Below, in pieces: positions 40,131-50,512 of a stretch of 64,000 nucleotides of DNA. The notes under the pieces are model-generated. The model ran no database searches. It was not told the DNA's origin and saw only the letters and a list, made by a program, of their open reading frames with translations. The position numbers and the translations under genes are program-made. Positions within the stretch are counted from its first letter, which is position 1; each line of letters opens with the position of its first letter. The DNA comes from Riptortus pedestris (Eukaryota; Arthropoda; Insecta; Hemiptera; Alydidae), in contig CM032228.1 in assembly GCA_019009955.1 (NCBI GenBank), positions 2,471,501 through 2,535,500 on the forward strand. Reading direction: 5' to 3'.

Positions 40131-41781
40131 ATTTTTTTCTTCATTGATGGAGGAAATGGTGGCTCGAAGTTGGTTCCGGTAATATACTAAAAGGTTTATG
40201 CGTTACTATAGAATTCGTCGGCCGGACATGTTGTTTAGGCCGTACCCCAGCAATAGAGGGTGGTGCGTGACATCTACCCTCCACGTGTCCTAACCCACAC
40301 CCTTCGGAACTCGTTTGTTATTTATTTTAACAAGAAAATAACTTCATTATTTATTTCCACCAGAAATCTAAAATATAAGAGCATTTTGATTATTTAATTT
40401 TTATAATGTATCGTTTTTATTATTTATTATTTATTATATTCGTAAAGTCGTTTTTCCACAACTTGTGATAGTGGAAATTTTCGGAAATGAAACACTTAAT
40501 TATGGTATATATTATCTTACGGGTATTTCCTCCGATAAGTTGACATTATTGAAATAACTATGTACTCTCATAAGTATTGAACGTTACTTGGTAATCACAT
40601 AATGACAAAAGACATTATGCTATTAAAATCAGTACGATTGGTTGTTTAAAGCGTTATTCAGGTTGCAGGGAGGCTAATACTGTTATTTATTTCCACCATA
40701 TACTCGTATATGAATTATTAGAAAATTCGAATTGTATATTGTTTTGAATACATTATGTACTTAAAATAATGTTGATAACCCTCAAGTAGGAGCCGAAGTT
40801 GTAGGGAGGCTAACACAGTTAATTGTCTTCAAACTTATTTCCTGTGAAATGTTGACATTATTGGAATTGTTTTCTACTCACATTTGCTATCATGCTATAT
40901 GTATATGTAACCATGCTTTAACAATGTGCCATCGGATTGGTGTTTGGCAACGAATCTGAACATTATAGATGATATTGAATTATAATAAATGATTATGAAT
41001 TGAATTATTCACGATGTATCAAACGCCGGAGAGGGATTTATTAGGAACTTATTTCTTTTCATTTATCCTTCAAAACTAAATTTTCTATTCTTCAAGTCAC
41101 AGTTAGTTACCTGGCACTTGAGGAAAAACAATACTTCCAGACGGACGTCAATATATAATACACAATCTAAATGGCCGATTCCCCTACCTAAATATTGAAT
41201 CCTCGTAATTGTAAAACTGAAATGCTGAAACCAATGCCCAACACATTAAATGTCCACAATTGAAATGTAATGACCACTTTCCGAATATAAGCGTTCGGTG
41301 TCGGGATAGTGAAACACTGGAACTATGCAGCTGCATTTCGGTGCAGGTTTCGGATGTGCATATAAAGGTTGCATCAAGAGCCGATGGTGGGGCATATGCT
41401 GTCCTTGCACATCCCCTCTCTCTCTCAGTAGAGCTTGGCTCCTCACCTCTCTCACTCTACATCATCACGTCAAGCCGTCATGGACTAACATCGCAAGGTA
41501 AGCTGCGCTTTTTGACTCCAACAGGTGTGTGCCATTAGGACTATGTAGTGATACCAACCAATAGCAGGACATTCCAAATAGCTACAGATATTGTCATATG
41601 GAAGAGAAGACCAGCTGCCAACTGTTGTCTCACACTACCAACTCTGCAATAACGCAGTAAGTTTATACCAAGTGTTACCGAACTCCAAAATGAATAGTGT
41701 CAAATCTATTGAAAATATTCAAAAAATCCAAGTTTGCGTCGAGCAAATATTGTAGCCAAAATGATACAGGTGAATGGTGAC
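40131..41781. other. Unique sequence, no gene recognised
   Basis: Two modules with TGACATTATTG...AATT and AGGGAGGCTAA (40540-40680 and 40800-40880) look like an old internal duplication. A 92-codon open frame at 41260-41538 with an antisense partner matches no family I know and ends without a splice or polyadenylation context that would make it convincing. Confidence 0.4.
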
Positions 41782-42929
41782 CAGAGTTGGGCAAAATGTA
41801 ACTCTAACTACTAATAGCTAACTACAAATAGTTTGGTTTGGTTCTAGCTACAACCAATAATTACATTAGTTAAGAATTTACACCGTGCGACTACATTTTA
41901 GCTGATTTCCCTCAAATCTATATTAACGCCAGAACTCGATATTTAATCGTTTTATGTAAAAAGAAAGATCGGGTTCGTTAACGGCTGAAATCGGGAGGGG
42001 AGTTTAGGGGGAGAATTTTTAAAATTCGAAATATCTCCGTTACTATAAGTCGGATCGAAAAAATATATAGAATAAATCATATAGCAAATTAAATGTTCTA
42101 TAAATATTGTTATATACATTTATTCTCTATCTTGAATATTAACCGAGATATTTGCATTGTTTTCAGCCTTCAGTAACCCCTACTTCTGCTCGTGTTACTT
42201 AATCAATACTCTGTTATATAATAAACTGCATTATTCGATTCCACATTATTACCACAAATATTGTTTTCAAGAGACGTTTATTATACGAGATACATGCAAA
42301 TATATTCTGGCGACCCCGTTTTAAGTTCTTCGACTACTAAAATTTGAGATTCATTATGAATTACAGTAATAGATGCAGTAAATAGTTTTCAATAAAATTA
42401 ATATATTATATTCTGATATGTTTTTCTTTCCGGTGTGCCGTTGGCAGACCTGTTTGTTTACATTTGATATGCTTCCCGCTGGCAGGGGAAAGATTTCTTA
42501 TTACCGTTTCTATTTATTCACTTAATATTCACGGTGGTGTTGTGTTAGCAGATGTAGGTTTATCTATTATTAAATTTCACGAGGGAAATCTGCTTAGTTT
42601 ACGCAGCTCCTGCGTGACGGACTTTTTTGTAATCAGTAGTTAAAGTTTTCCAACTACCAACTACAATTAAAAAAAGTAGTTATGACGGTTTTAACGACTA
42701 ACTACGAATGTAGTTGGTAATAGCAACTGTTTAACGTTTAACTGCTGATGATTGTAAAAGTACTTGGTGATATTACTGGTTCAGCCTTATTGGGCCATTT
42801 GGAAAGAGGGGAGGGGGAGTGTTGATTTTTATAAACAATTAGGATGCTTAAAATACCAAAAATCAGAAAACCTTTTTTCGTTAAGTACTTTTCAGTTAGC
42901 TACCAACTAGTTTGTACTTCCCTACTCTG
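41782..42929. mobile_element. Non-autonomous hAT-type DNA transposon with 8-bp TSD, carrying a nested family A copy
   Basis: The terminal inverted repeats begin CAGAGTTGGG (left) and CAGAGTAGGG (reverse complement of the right end), continuing with shared TAGCTAACT words. The flanks are exact 8-bp duplications ATGGTGAC at 41774-41781 and 42930-42937, the signature length of hAT insertion. There is no transposase frame. Positions about 41906-42626 hold a family-A copy with tail ACGCAGCTCCTGCGTGACGG. Removing it leaves a short element rich in AACTACTAACTAC words. Confidence 0.85.
41906..42626 (+). repeat. Family A copy nested in hAT element
   Basis: Starts GCTGATTTCCCTCAAATC. The body contains AACGGCTGAAATCGGGAG, CGAAATATCTCCGTTACTAT and TTAACCGAGATATTTGCATT. 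It ends GAGGGAAATCTGCTTAGTTT then ACGCAGCTCCTGCGTGACGGAC and T's. Because the host element supplies outside boundaries, this copy approximates the ends of the family. Confidence 0.75.
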
Positions 42930-42937
42930 ATGGTGAC

Positions 42938-43309
42938 ATTGACAATGAAAATGTTTGCTTCAAACTTGTCATGATGGGTGAATCGCTGCGAGGATGGTTT
43001 TCGTGGTAAGGCTCTGACCAAAGATATCTGCAGTTGCTACTCAATTGCCGCATCGTGCTGAATAGGAAAGGCCCAAGTCCAACTTGGAAACAGAGTAACC
43101 GTACTGCTAAATGAAATCTCTTGTGCCGCCGGCATCAATTATGGCTGTAGTGCGTCAGTCACTGTAGCGCTCCTGACCTAAGCACATTTGCTACATGCTC
43201 TTATGACGTACTCCTCATCTCATCTCCTCATCTATTCCCTATTTCTCCTCTAGTAAGAATCCTATTTGAACAGAAATCTACTGAGTTATGGTGAGTGTGA
43301 TTCTTAATT
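42938..43309. other. Unique sequence, no gene
   Basis: Mixed composition, somewhat more GC-rich than the surroundings. No domain or repeat recognised. Confidence 0.4.
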
Positions 43310-43820
43310 TTTCGAATTAAGAAAAACATGAATTTAACAAAATTGGTTGAAAATTAAAGTTTTCGGCCTGACTGTTAATTACAGAAATATTTGGACCAAC
43401 AACCCTTCCCCCTTTCCCAGGTCGAATTCAACAAACAGTATATAATTTTGAGTTTTACACGAATTCAATGGTTAAATATTGAAAAATGCATTGATCAAAT
43501 AAAAATCATGTAGTTTAGAACGTGAAATCTTAAATGGTGATATTGACAATATGGCTCTCTGGAAAACAATATTTGGTATTCAAGCATCGAATTACAAGTC
43601 TCATGATATTTCAGCTTATTGTTAATATGCCGTGAGTAGGAGTGGATTTTTACTGAAAGCTGAAAACTAAAAAATGCAAATTCTCGGTTAAAATTCAAAA
43701 TTGAAGGGGAAATAATATAGTTCAACATTTATAGGCAATTAAATTTGTAAAAATATTGGTTATATAATATTTTTTCGATCAGACTCATAATTATAATAAT
43801 AATAATAATATTTCGGTCAT
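43310..43820 (-). repeat. Family A copy
   Basis: Reverse-orientation modules: CCAGGTCGAATTCAACAAAC, GGCTCTCTGGAAAACAATATTTGG, AAGCTGAAAACTAAAAAATG, GGTTATATAATATTTTTTCG, ending in (ATA)n near 43795. Confidence 0.65.
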
Positions 43821-43949
43821 TACTAAATAGCAAGTTAATGAGACGTTAACAGTGAAATATGTATAGTTCTGAACTGGTCTCATTTTTATAATCCATATGT
43901 TGCTGGGCGTGGTATTGCACATCTTGGAAACAGGTCTTAATAAATGCAA

Positions 43950-44005
43950 GTCTTTATTAAAGAGCAAGGCCTTTCGGTACTAACCTCTCATCATCAGGTG
44001 CTAAC
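43950..44005 (-). ncRNA. Hammerhead-like motif (minus strand)
   Basis: On the minus strand CTGATGA (complement of 43991-43997) is followed by TGAGAGGT-TAGT-ACC, then GAA and the six-base palindrome AGGCCT plus T, then CTCTTTAATAAAG. Core and palindromic stem III match the other two candidates, but stem II is short and has extra bases, so function is doubtful. Confidence 0.3.
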
Positions 44006-44480
44006 TAACAGAAGAGACATTTGCTTACGGATCATCTTTTGCCCCACTCAGCCAAATCGGAGCAAGATTGGCCAGAGAGTCCTTGTGCAGCTTCCATTGC
44101 TATCAGCTGAGCCTTGACAGGTTTCATCCTCTACTTCCGCTCTACCAACATCTGATCCAGCAAACAAACCATTCCTCACAAACAAAGAAATGTATTACAA
44201 ATGCCATCTCATACATTTTAGCGAAATTATTTAACCGAAACTACCATATTAACGAAATGCTTCGCCCAGAACTAAGACTACTTTTTATATCATGCCTCAA
44301 AAACAATTTCGTCTGTTTCATTTCCCAGGTGATGCTGGAATCTGCCTTGAGAGGAATCACGAATTGAGGTTTTGCTTAATGTTGTTATATGCATATTTTT
44401 TTCTTTATCAAGAAAATTTTTTTTATATATATTTATTCGTTTATTTGCAAAAATTTTAATATTACAAGCAAATTATGTGA
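44006..44480. other. Unique sequence, no gene called
   Basis: The 99-codon open frame 44068-44367 has no domain I recognise. Its composition resembles retrotransposon debris, but I cannot support a call. Confidence 0.35.
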
Positions 44481-44499
44481 ATGATAATAACAATTGTCT

Positions 44500-45560
44500 T
44501 GAGGTGGGAAGTTGTCCATTGACAAAACCCACATTGGAGGGAATATTGGATTGTACTATTTGGAGTTATACTGTGCAAAACACAACAAGATCTCTGGGCC
44601 ACTTACGCTTCAGATGTCGCCTTGGGTTTTCTGGAATATGGCTAGATGAAAGTGATTCGATTAAAGGATTAGGATGTGTGGGAAGGAGAGAGTGGAATTG
44701 CTGATATCGGGTTCTGGCAAGGCTATGAGAATTTGTAATTTTGCGGAGTATTCTGGATTGGAGGGCATGGATTTTGTAGGCATTTGAAGGTTTAGTGGAA
44801 CCCCAAGGTACAAGTCCGTAAGTCCATATTGGTCTGAGTACTGTCGTGTAAATCAATCATTTGTTGTGCAGTGATAGTTTAGATCTGTTGTCAAGTAGTC
44901 TTAGTAGAAGTCTGTACCGTCCAGATTCAACTTCCTTGTCTATTTTAATGTGGATGTGGTGGTTTCCCCAAGTTAGTAGCTTGTCTAATGTGAGTCGTAG
45001 ATACCTAATTTGTGATTTTTGAGGAATTAGTGGGCTATTGAGTGTAACTGGAGGGCAAATGGTCCGTCTGAAAGTAAAGTTACATGGCTTGATTTGCTGC
45101 TGTTGACCTTGATTCTGTAAGAATTCAGTAGTAAACTGGGATTATCTTTTATTAACACAAATATATTTTTCTAATCAACATAACATAACAACAATAGACA
45201 AAGGTTATAACAAGTCATGTGTTACTACCTAGCAACACTAATATAATTAAAAAAATTAATATCTTGAAGGTAGACAAGTTTGATTTCCTTCAGATTCTCC
45301 ATTGAGTCAGCCATGATTCTAGCAGAGCCAGGGTGTTCTTGCCGATGCCATATTTGGGCCTGAGTTGGACGTCAAGATTGCAGTATCATCTGCATACGTG
45401 AGAAGGGAAGTTTCAGGATGTGATGGGATGTCGGCAGTATAGGTAGGGGGGGGGGAGGACTTAGGATGCCCCCCTGTGGTACACCTGCCACCTGGGGGAA
45501 TAAGGATGGGACTGAGGAACCCAATGAAACTTGGAAATGTCTGTCGGAAAGGTATGATTT
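44500..45560 (-). pseudogene. Jockey-type non-LTR retrotransposon RT, decayed
   Basis: On the minus strand, near 45470-45390: GVPQGGILSPPPPYLYTADI, then the catalytic TYADDTAIL. Next come fragments HHIHIKIDKEVESGRYR and NRSKLSLHNK (about 44990-44870) and the C-terminal IYTTVLRPIWTYGLVPWGST with ALQSRILRKI (44856-44566). The FADD/YADD box is intact, but frameshifts and stops interrupt the frame, and an AT-rich stretch around 45120-45270 looks inserted. Confidence 0.75.
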
Positions 45561-45642
45561 AAGAATGAGGTATCAAGAATATTAACCGAGATATTTGCAT
45601 TCGAAGCTTAATTCCAAATACGGGTTTCGTTGAACATTTAAA

Positions 45643-46742
45643 GTGGCAGATATATCGACAGCACCATTTACAGTGGCAGATATATCGACAGCACCATTTA
45701 CAGTGGCAGATATATCGACAGCATCATTTACAGTGGCAGATATATCGACAACACCATTTACAGTGGCAGATATATCGACAGCACCATTTACAGTGGCAGA
45801 TATATCGACAGCATCATTTACAGTGGCAGATATATCGACAGCACCATTTACAGTGGCAGATATATCGACAGCACCATTTACAGTGGCAGATATATCGACA
45901 GCACCATTTACAGTGGCAGATATATCGACAGCACCATTTACAGTGGCAGATATATCGACAGCATCATTTACAGTGGCAGATATATCGACAGCATCATTTA
46001 CAGTGGCAGATATATCGACAACACCATTTACAGTGGCAGATATATCGACAGCATCATTTACAGTGGCAGATATATCGACAGCATCATTTACAGTGGCAGA
46101 TATATCGACAGCATCATTTACAGTGGCAGATATATCGACAGCATCATTTACAGTGGCAGATATATCGACAACACCATTTACAGTGGCAGATATATCGACA
46201 GCATCATTTACAGTGGCAGATATATCGACAGCACCATTTACAGTGGCAGATATATCGACAGCACCATTTACAGTGGCAGATATATCGACAGCATCATTTA
46301 CAGTGGCAGATATATCGACAGCATCATTTACAGTGGCAGATATATCGACAGCATCATTTACAGTGGCAGATATATCGACAACACCATTTACAGTGGCAGA
46401 TATATCGACAGCATCATTTACAGTGGCAGATATATCGACAGCATCATTTACAGTGGCAGATATATCGACAGCACCATTTACAGTGGCAGATATATCGACA
46501 GCACCATTTACAGTGGCAGATATATCGACAGCATCATTTACAGTGGCAGATATATCGACAGCACCATTTACAGTGGCAGATATATCGACAGCACCATTTA
46601 CAGTGGCAGATATATCGACAGCACCATTTACAGTGGCAGATATATCGACAGCACCATTTACAGTGGCAGATATATCGACAGCACCATTTACAGTGGCAGA
46701 TATATCGACAATTTACAGTGGCAGATATATCGACATCATTTA
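45643..46742. repeat. Satellite 3: 30-bp tandem array, about 36 copies
   Basis: Unit GTGGCAGATATATCGACA + GCACCATTTACA. Only two sites vary (G/A and C/T in GCACCA, GCATCA, ACACCA). The last complete unit is followed by a shortened 21-bp unit. As 30 is a multiple of three, a 366-codon frame of VADISTAPFT repeats is open. Every variant changes the amino acid and none is silent, so I read it as a satellite and not a protein. Confidence 0.96.
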
Positions 46743-47390
46743 AGATTTTACGTTCTAAAGTACATTATTTTCATTTGACCAATGTCTTACTTGATATTTA
46801 ACCATTTATTGTAAACATAAATATGATGGAAGGAATTGGTTAAGATCGGTCGTGATTTAAGAATTTACTTTCTAACTACTACCACTTTCAATCGTCGAGA
46901 ATTGATTATATCAGAATTGATTATGGTATATCAACAGGAGTTTGTCATTTGACCAGTCGTGAGAAATCTGCTTGGTTTCCATGCCCAGCTTTAGTTCTTC
47001 CATTTGCCCCCAGTCTGTAGGAACTAAGATCTGAAGATTTCCATGCCAATATATCAACAGCTGTTTATTAGTTTTAGAGACAAATAGTGTAAATATTTCT
47101 GCCTACTTCCGAAACTAGTACTGAAATAAATGGGCAACTAGCTATAAACAAATACACTAGTCGCGTTGAATCTAAATATCTCCTGATAAATAATTTGATC
47201 TTTCGTTTTGATCAGTAATTTCCAATAATTCAATAATAATCCTTGAGGATTGTCGATAGAATGAAGACTCGATTGTAAGCCGTTGCTATGTGTGAACGAA
47301 GCAGATTTGTCACTAGTCGGATGAAGACACTCATAACACAGACCTAGTCTGAAAAGCCTGAGCCGGAGATGTCGGCTCAATAGGGACCAA
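46743..47390. other. Unique sequence, no gene
   Basis: AT-rich sequence. A small hairpin GAGCCGGAGATGTCGGCTC at about 47360-47378 precedes the hammerhead-like motif. Confidence 0.4.
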
Positions 47391-47445
47391 CTCTGGAGCA
47401 CTGATGATGGGACGGTTCGCCCCGAAAGTACTTTGCCTGTAATAT
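47391..47445 (+). ncRNA. Hammerhead-ribozyme-like motif
   Basis: CTGATGA (47401-47407), one extra T, stem II GGG...CCC (47409 onward, ending 47423), GAA (47424-47426), six-base palindrome AGTACT (47427-47432) plus T. Stem I pairs GCA before the core with TGC after the predicted cleavage site (47434-47436). AATATTTTT follows. It is the best paired of the three candidates at stem I, but the extra base at the core/stem II junction is non-canonical. Confidence 0.4.
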
Positions 47446-47454
47446 TTTTTTTTT

Positions 47455-47683
47455 TTTTATTATTATTATTTATTAACGTCCACTTTTTGCAACTTAGACT
47501 AATCGGGACGGGTTATCTACAGGTTACCACCCTTTTCTAGCCAGGGTGGGATTTTAGGACGTTATTTAATGAATTTCGTCACTAAATAATTTCCTTTGCC
47601 CAGGCAAGAATCGAACTCGCCACTCTAGGTTTACCATGTGAGATAAAGGTCAACGCTTTTAACTCGCATGGCTAACCTGAGCC
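47455..47683 (-). mobile_element. tRNA-headed SINE, best-preserved minus-strand copy
   Basis: Tail TTATTATTATTTATTAACGT, core CTAGCCAGGGTGGGATTTTA, reversed B box GGCAAGAATCGAACTCGCC, head AACTCGCATGGCTAACCTGA then GCC. Very similar to 11904-12129 in mirror orientation. Confidence 0.82.
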
Positions 47684-47699
47684 TGTAATAAAGAAGTAT

Positions 47700-48185
47700 T
47701 AAGAGTGGAGGTGTTAGACCTTTTTGATCATTCCGTTGACGATGGACCTCCACCAGCCAGCACAAATCCAGAGTTTTTAATAAGAGTTCTTATAGATTGC
47801 AAAATTAAATACTCCCAAGTTTCACAGTTTTTTATCACTGCACAATTTATTTCACACTGTCCTTTACTTCGCGGCACTGTACCGTCTTAAACACGGCACT
47901 AAACTGTTACTTACAGTCACGGCACAACACTGTTCTTCTTATAAAAACACTTTACCGCACTGCACTGAGTCGCACTGTAGCACTGATGTGAACATCAAGA
48001 CAGATGAGAATAAAACTGACTTCGCTCGCGGCTGGCTGGTTCTTTATATAGGTCGTCGGCATACTTCAAAGGGAAGTTGTCTGGTCCCTTCGACGCGGGT
48101 CTAGTAGGTCTAGACCCTTTGTCGGCTTCTTTGATCTATCTCGCACTTCCCGAATACGCTACTCTCTCTCTCTGAAGGATTATTC
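47700..48185 (-). mobile_element. LTR-like promoter fragment of a retrotransposon
   Basis: On the minus strand a GC-richer segment with TATATAAAG (complement of 48042-48050) is followed about 31 bases later by GTCAGTTTTA, then a leader with repeated CAGTGC words and AATAAA near 47850. This is the layout of an insect LTR (TATA, TCAGT initiator, polyadenylation signal). I see no paired LTR, gag or pol, so it may be a solo LTR. Ends are not defined. Confidence 0.4.
48010..48051 (-). promoter_or_regulatory. TATA box plus TCAGT initiator
   Basis: Minus strand: TATAAAG starts at 48048 and the A of TCAGT is at 48017, 31 bases downstream. This is the canonical arthropod TATA-to-Inr spacing, inside the LTR-like fragment. 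Confidence 0.5.
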
Positions 48186-48288
48186 GTGTATTTAATTTTC
48201 ACAACAATATATGTATATGAAATTGTAACCTCTGTCTGTACATTGATTTTTTTCGCGAAAATTCACGATAACTTTTTGTTCACATATA

Positions 48289-50055
48289 GACACCATAACT
48301 GCATTTTGTTTCTTTGGTGTCTGTTTGTTTGTTTGTTACCTTTTCCTTACCTTGTTACCGCATAAACGGCTGAACCGAATTTTATGAAACTTGGTATGTA
48401 TATTACTACTAACCCAATTTAGACTTTAGGCTATGTTAATATTCTCTGCGATGAACAGAAGTGGGGGTTATAAGGTAGGGCTGAAATTAAAAATAGCAAT
48501 ATTTAGTTTCCTAATGCATTTTCGGCAATCATGCACATAACAAAAGTGAACAATTTTATTTAGGACAAAAGACCCAACCGAAATAAATAAAACTCGGTTT
48601 ATTATGTCCTATTGGTTTTTCGGCAAATATGAAACATAACAAAAGTTGTTTATTTTATTCTTTAAAGCAACTTTTATTATATACACTTTTTGCGTATACC
48701 GAATTATAAACAAGATATACGCTAAAACCTATAGCGGAAGTGAACAATTTTATTTTGGACAAAAGACTTAACCGAAATAAATAAAACTCGGTATATGTAT
48801 TATTATTAACGCTTTCATTATAACAAGCCATCCCAACATTTCTAGGGACGGGCAGGAGTGGGGGTTATAAGGGAAGCCAGAAATTAAAAATAGCGATATT
48901 TCGTTTCCTATTGGTTTTTCGGCAAATATGAACATAACAAAAGTTGTTTATTTTATTCTTTAAAGCAACTTTTATTATATACACTTTTTGCGTATACCGA
49001 ATTATAAACAAGATATACGCTAAAACCTATAGCGGAAGTGAACAATTTTATTTGGGACAAAAGACCCAACCGAAATAAATAAAACTCGGTTTATGTATTA
49101 GCATTAACGCTTTCATTATAACAAGGCATACCAACATTTCTATGGAGGCCTGAATTTAAAAGTAGCTGTATTTCGTTTTCTAATCGTTTTTCGGCAAATA
49201 TGAACATAACAAAAGTTGTTTATTTTGCCCCCCCCCCCTTCCCAGTGTTTAGGGTTAATACCCGTCGTTTCTGTGGATTTGTTAATAATAAAATTAATTT
49301 TGTATGAAAGACTCACTCACTGTCCTCCACATTGTCATATTTCCCGTTTCCTGTGCATTAGAATTAAATAGATAGTAGCATCGATTTAAATTATTAAGGA
49401 CAACATATTATAATAATACATTATAATTTGAATTAATTCTTCCAGGTGAGGTACCTGGTAGTTCATATTGAAAAGAATTGTTGAGCAAATATCTCTAAAC
49501 AATAAAATCCCTAAACAACTTTTGTTATGTGCATATTTGCCAAAACCCCAATAGGAAACAAAATATCACTATATTCAATTTCAGGCCTTCATTATAACCA
49601 CCACTCCTGCCCATTTCTAGAAATGTTTGTATGGCTTATTATAAGGAAGGCGTTAGTGCTAATTCATATACCGAGTTTAGTTTAGTTCTGTTGAGTTTTT
49701 TGTGCCAAATAAAATTGTTGAATTCGTCAGTAGATTTTAGACACATAACTCGTTTATACTTAGGTATACGACAAAAGTGTATATAACAAACGTTACTCTC
49801 AATAACAAACTTTTGTTATGTACATAATTGCCGAATATGCATTAGGAAACGAAATATTGCTATTTTTAATTTCAGCCCACCCTTATAACTCCCACTCCTG
49901 TTTGTCTCAGAGAATATGAACATAGCCTAAAGTCTAAGTTGGGTTAGTTGTAATATACATACCAAGTTTCATAAAACTCGGTTCAGCCGTTTATGCGTGA
50001 AAAGGTAACAAACAAACATACACGAAAGAAACAAATTGCAGTTATGTCTAAGTGC
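48289..50055. mobile_element. Inverted-arm (foldback-like) element made of Helitron family B modules
   Basis: Left end TAGACACCATAACTGCATTT and right end reading inward TAGACATAACTGCAATTTG are inverted. The arms stay complementary for at least 230 bp (ACGGCTGAACCGAATTTTAT left, ATAAAACTCGGTTCAGCCGT right). The left arm (to about 49230) holds three roughly 270-300-bp subrepeats, each with TTTTTCGGCAAATATGAACA. The right arm (from about 49490) carries related modules in reverse. The centre has a C9 run and CCCGTCGTTTCTGTGGATTT. No transposase frame and no clear target duplication is seen. Confidence 0.65.
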
Positions 50056-50512
50056 TTCCTCGTTAAGATATTGGTGTTCTACAGTTATAGCTCAAGTCAT
50101 TAAGCGAGGTATTCGGCTTATTAGATGTCAGCCTTCTGTCAAGCCTTGGTTACATTGCAATAGGTAATACATAGCTAGAAGTAAAGCGCCATAGCAGCAC
50201 TCGTCAAGGACTTGTATTGCTACTGAATGTTGATAGAAAGCATCATCCATAGCGATGCAAGGTCCTGCCGATCAGGAAACGCGATAAGGTCGACATTACA
50301 ATTAGACAGGCCAACCAACCTCAACTACCGACTTTGGATCATTTATACTACAATCCAACACAGCCATCAACAACTAAACCTGGTATTACCTAATATTTCA
50401 ATAAGCACGTCATGTCTGCTACCTCAATATCTGGTTTCCTCGACTGATATGGGATCGTCCCTGTACTCTACTATTATTGGATATCCTAAGCAGTCTAGAA
50501 CAGTTGGAGATC
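50056..50512. other. Unique spacer before satellite 4
   Basis: Mixed composition. The open frame 50227-50565 has no recognised domain and runs into the satellite, so it is not called. Confidence 0.4.

Noticed and set aside
41246..41538. Possible small gene on either strand
   Set aside because: No recognisable domain, no splice or polyadenylation context, and both strands are open over the same stretch.
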